A stretch of DNA of 8,364 bases, from NCBI GenBank assembly GCA_937927975.1, contig CALEZT010000241.1:1-8364 (forward strand), in the 5' to 3' direction. Numbering within the stretch: position 1 is the stretch's first letter; each line of letters begins with the position of its first letter. Shown one piece after another: positions 6,901 to 8,364 of this stretch. This DNA comes from an uncultured Phycisphaerales bacterium (GTDB lineage: Bacteria > Planctomycetota > Phycisphaerae > Sedimentisphaerales > Anaerobacaceae). The position numbers and the translations under genes are program-made. A model generated the notes under the pieces. That model was given only the letters and a program-made list of their open reading frames with translations. It was not told where the DNA came from and ran no database searches.

Positions 6901-7923
6901 CTGCTTCTCGATGACCGCATAGGCAGCCGGCTCGGAATCCTGCGGAAGACGATCGTGCCTGCCCCGAAGCATCCGCAGACGCTCCAGGTAAACGTCACCC
7001 TGTGTGTAACGATCGGGGAACTGGGCCGACAGGTCTTCGATGGCCATTCGCAGCGCCCGCCACCGTTGTTGAGAGACCCCCGGCTCTTCCGGCGAGGCTA
7101 CGGGAGGATACTCCGATCGAATCACGAAGGGGCGCCACGCCTGTCGGTCGGCGAGGTAGTTCAGCAGGTTCGAAGTCAGCCGTGGGAGGTTGCCGAAATA
7201 CGGGCTCTCGGAGTCCGCGTAATCGGGCCAGTGCCAGCCAAAGACGATCACGCGCCCTTGCCCCAAGAGGTATTCGACGAGAGGATTCTCCGGGCCGGAG
7301 GGCGTCTTCGCCAAGACCATGCCTTCCGTGGGTCCGCCCCAGTAGAAGTCGGCCACCGCACGGCAGCCCCCTCGGCTGATCCAAACAAGATCGTCATCGC
7401 CCTCCAGGCCGCGGAAGGCGGGATGCGTCTTCTCGACCGGCGCCATACCCGCCCGGTCGCGCCAGTTGTCCAGTTCGTGGCGCTGAGGGCGTGTCACTGT
7501 TTCGAGGCCAAGCTGCTCGACCATGGCCAGCGCGCCGCCTGAAAGCAACACGCCGCCACCGCCGGCTGCAAACTGGCGGATCTCCGCCAGGCTGCGCCCT
7601 TGGTACAGGAGGTTCCGCGCAATGGCGTCGCCCTGGTGATACCAGAGAACGTCGAAGTCGCTCATCTTCCGGACTGTGCCCGAGGAGTCGGCGAAAGAGC
7701 CGTCCTTCTGCCGCAAGAGGAGTGTCGCTTCGCCGAGGCTCGCTGCGATCCGCCATGCAGCCTGGTTGTGCGGGCCCATCTCGTCCCGCGCCGACTCGAC
7801 GGCCAGGAAGCCAATCCGTGGGTGCCCGGCGTTCAGCGCTGCGGTGTTCAGGAGCGCCATGCCGAGCGTGGCGACGATCTTAATCCATTGTTTTGTGCCA
7901 CACTGTGGTCGGGCGACAGGCAT
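3934..7923 (-). CDS. Exported modular di-heme protein: GATase-like, HZS-alpha-like, cytochrome c, FGE-like
   Basis: Numbering is from the ATG at 7923 (1329 residues). Residues 1-32 are a signal peptide with cleavage likely at ALNA|G. About 35-260 resemble a ThuA/GATase-like Rossmann domain (GGGGVLLSGGALAMVEQLGLE, VIVFGWHWPDYAD). About 280-375 are charged and helical. About 380-735 form a beta-propeller-like region (LPDGRIVFTST, DQDHNWCPTVLNNGQILYQRWEY, SLWGVYLVDVFDN). About 735-830 match the hydrazine synthase alpha middle domain (GPWDVRRILGTVPVETDGSAHFQVPA) and end in heme motif CSGCH (817-821). A second motif, CIGCH (868-872), lies in a planctomycete-type cytochrome c segment (EVQPVLDAYCIGCH). 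An Ala/Pro linker leads to an FGE/SUMF1-like domain (about 1066-1325; LPTEAQWEYAC, WGLFDMHGNVAEW, VRGGSWL). The FGE cysteines are replaced by Asp1296 and Ala1301. The start at 7923 has GGGAG 7 nt upstream; ATG 7974 also has GGGAGGG, but the predicted promoter would remove it from the mRNA. Hydrazine synthesis is not implied: no beta/gamma subunits are nearby. A periplasmic redox or substrate-binding role is inferred; the substrate is unknown. Confidence 0.88.
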   Translation of the reverse strand: MPVARPQCGTKQWIKIVATLGMALLNTAALNAGHPRIGFLAVESARDEMGPHNQAAWRIAASLGEATLLLRQKDGSFADSSGTVRKMSDFDVLWYHQGDAIARNLLYQGRSLAEIRQFAAGGGGVLLSGGALAMVEQLGLETVTRPQRHELDNWRDRAGMAPVEKTHPAFRGLEGDDDLVWISRGGCRAVADFYWGGPTEGMVLAKTPSGPENPLVEYLLGQGRVIVFGWHWPDYADSESPYFGNLPRLTSNLLNYLADRQAWRPFVIRSEYPPVASPEEPGVSQQRWRALRMAIEDLSAQFPDRYTQGDVYLERLRMLRGRHDRLPQDSEPAAYAVIEKQFEELKNEALLANPLLDFDRLLMIRRRADQLGLPNNFNSNPDLKPDGYDNTLVALSPVRPDGKLETIFRPQGDRFIGDVDLHYDADRLLLSTPDAGGRWGVAELRLDSGQLTPLPLIDEPDVHNYDACYLPDGRIVFTSTAPFVGVPCVGGASKVGNLYLCERDGRIRRLTNDQDHNWCPTVLNNGQILYQRWEYADIAHAFMRLLFHANPDGTRQMEYYGSNSFWPTAMFFARPIPNHPSKVITVVGGHHDLPRQGQLVILDPAKGTHETSGVVQRIPGFGKKVEPVILDGLIGGSWPLFLHPYPLSEKYFLVSCRPTKTSLWGVYLVDVFDNFVLLHEEPGRAMLEPIPLRKTLRQPVIADTVQLDQKEASVFLMDVYFGPGLRGVPRGTVKSLRLISYEFTFHGFGGEPDRVGFDGPWDVRRILGTVPVETDGSAHFQVPAYTPVAVQPLDAQGKALALMRSWFTAMPGEVVSCSGCHEPQNSAPPVQPHPMALSRTPSQIKPWYGPPRGFSFVREVQPVLDAYCIGCHHGRPLENGLTAFDLTARPAKTVPSAFQMHFTPSYMALRRFVHTPTLESDAHLLPARDFHADTSELIQILRDGHYGVCLDAEAWDRLITWIDLNAPAHGTWNEVVGHIPAKARLVAPGAARRRELHRRYTGIDEDPEAVYPAAVLSAAATSNTSPPPIQRMEEIEPQATAAVPAGHLSPKLSSPCESMSVALAEGVTIELVRIPSGAFVMGTDQGYPNERPAHRVVIDEDFWMGRFEITNRQYACFDPAHDSGLETGEQYQFGDYERGHPLRRPEQPVVRVSWNQAMAFCDWLSNKTGKRFALPTEAQWEYACRSGGTTPLWYGTVNDDFSRSANLSDATHHTVDYPHVPTALPPWRPADTRFDDGWRVSSPVGTFQPNPWGLFDMHGNVAEWTRSTYRPYPLKTQDSSDDRTGRKTVRGGSWLDRPRRARSAFRTHYEPSQAIHDVGFRVVCEDTSP

Positions 7924-7987
7924 CAGATGACTCCCATAAAGCACCAGATCCGGCGATGCACGCGGCCTTTGCATACGATACCCTCCC

Positions 7988-8017
7988 ATGATACCACGAT
8001 ACGAGGCCGAGTCCCAA
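7988..8017 (-). promoter_or_regulatory. Probable promoter of the large heme protein gene
   Basis: On the minus strand TTGGGA (8017-8012) and TATCAT (7993-7988) are separated by 18 nt, and TGG precedes the -10, giving an extended -10. Transcription would begin near 7980-7983, at or beyond the GGGAGGG that precedes the ATG at 7974. This favours the downstream start at 7923. Confidence 0.4.
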
Positions 8018-8364
8018 CGTCAGTTCCCGCCGGCCAGAATGACCGATAGGGTGACCGCCGAGGCAAGACCAAATGCAGGAGGTTCTCAAGAGATGACAGT
8101 TGAGGTCGGGGATCCCAACCACCAGACCGGGACCGAGAAAGGGGTATCGTCAGGTGTCGTGCGATTCCGATTCGGTGCCCCAGCAAGTCGTGCAATCACC
8201 CGGGCCTGATCCAATCGTGTCGCGGCCTGCTCCGGCATCGCGGTGACCATCGCCTGAGCCCTGAAAAACGGCTCATCCGGTTTTTGCGTACTCTTCATGG
8301 CGGGTTACGCTAGTGGTATCCGCCAGAAATAATGGAACATATGTCTCTGCGGTGCGTACTGGAG
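8018..8364. other. No recognised gene; minor inverted repeats
   Basis: A 70-codon minus-strand frame (8298-8086) begins MKSTQKPDEPFFRAQAMVTA. It has no Shine-Dalgarno, no family I recognise and only moderate codon bias, so I do not call it. AAAAACGG (8264-8271), CTCAT, CCGGTTTTT (8277-8285) makes a small bulged hairpin with A and T tracts in its arms, possibly a weak bidirectional terminator. GGCGGGTTAC (8299-8308) and GTATCCGCC (8316-8324) form an imperfect inverted repeat. Nothing else is evident to the window end. Confidence 0.4.

Noticed and set aside
5806..7542. 578-codon plus-strand ORF
   Set aside because: It lies antisense inside the well-supported heme protein gene and its translation is low-complexity and without recognisable motifs; the minus-strand frame carries all the family signatures.
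3934..7923. Hydrazine synthase of an anammox bacterium
   Set aside because: Only the alpha-like modules are present, fused to extra domains, and there are no beta/gamma subunits or other anammox genes in view; related domains occur widely in planctomycetes that are not known to do anammox.
8086..8298. 70-codon minus-strand ORF upstream of the heme protein gene
   Set aside because: There is no Shine-Dalgarno, no recognisable family and only mild codon bias; it cannot be separated from a chance frame.

Overview
The window looks like a piece of a Planctomycetota chromosome, most likely a Phycisphaerae-type lineage. Three things suggest this. Two small exported proteins end in VPLP-type (PEP-CTERM family) exosortase sorting tails. 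One very large exported protein joins a hydrazine-synthase-alpha-like di-heme module, a planctomycete-type cytochrome c region and a formylglycine-generating-enzyme-like (FGE/SUMF1) domain. The intergenic DNA carries short dispersed repeats of a kind I associate with these genomes. The lineage is an inference from gene content; there is no rRNA or other phylogenetic marker here.

Layout: (a) 1-545, the 3' part of a VPLP-CTERM surface protein whose 5' end is missing or frameshifted. (b) 546-770, an intergenic gap mostly filled by a compact 142-bp element (586-727) with perfect 14-bp terminal inverted repeats, ending in a TTGACA that may act as a -35 for the next gene. (c) 771-1655, a complete VPLP-CTERM protein with signal peptide. 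(d) 1656-2714, about 1.1 kb without a convincing gene, holding a large palindromic multi-stem element (2097-2161), an exact 20-bp direct repeat with 103-bp periodicity, and other repeat-like debris. (e) 2715-3839, an extended -10 promoter and a secreted GH26 beta-mannanase-like glycoside hydrolase with both catalytic glutamates. (f) 3840-3933, a convergent gap with a hairpin on each side and a U-tract for the minus strand. (g) 7923-3934 on the minus strand, the large modular heme protein, preceded by a plausible promoter. (h) 8018-8364, no recognised gene.

The genes do not form one operon. The two CTERM proteins would be exported and processed by an exosortase encoded elsewhere. The mannanase would be exported to degrade beta-mannan-type polysaccharide. 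The large protein is also predicted to act outside the cytoplasm, where c-type heme is attached. Its FGE-like domain lacks both catalytic cysteines at the expected positions, so it is unlikely to activate sulfatases. The best candidate for poorly described biology is this four-module, two-heme polypeptide; the best non-coding candidates are the 586-727 element and the 2097-2161 palindrome.
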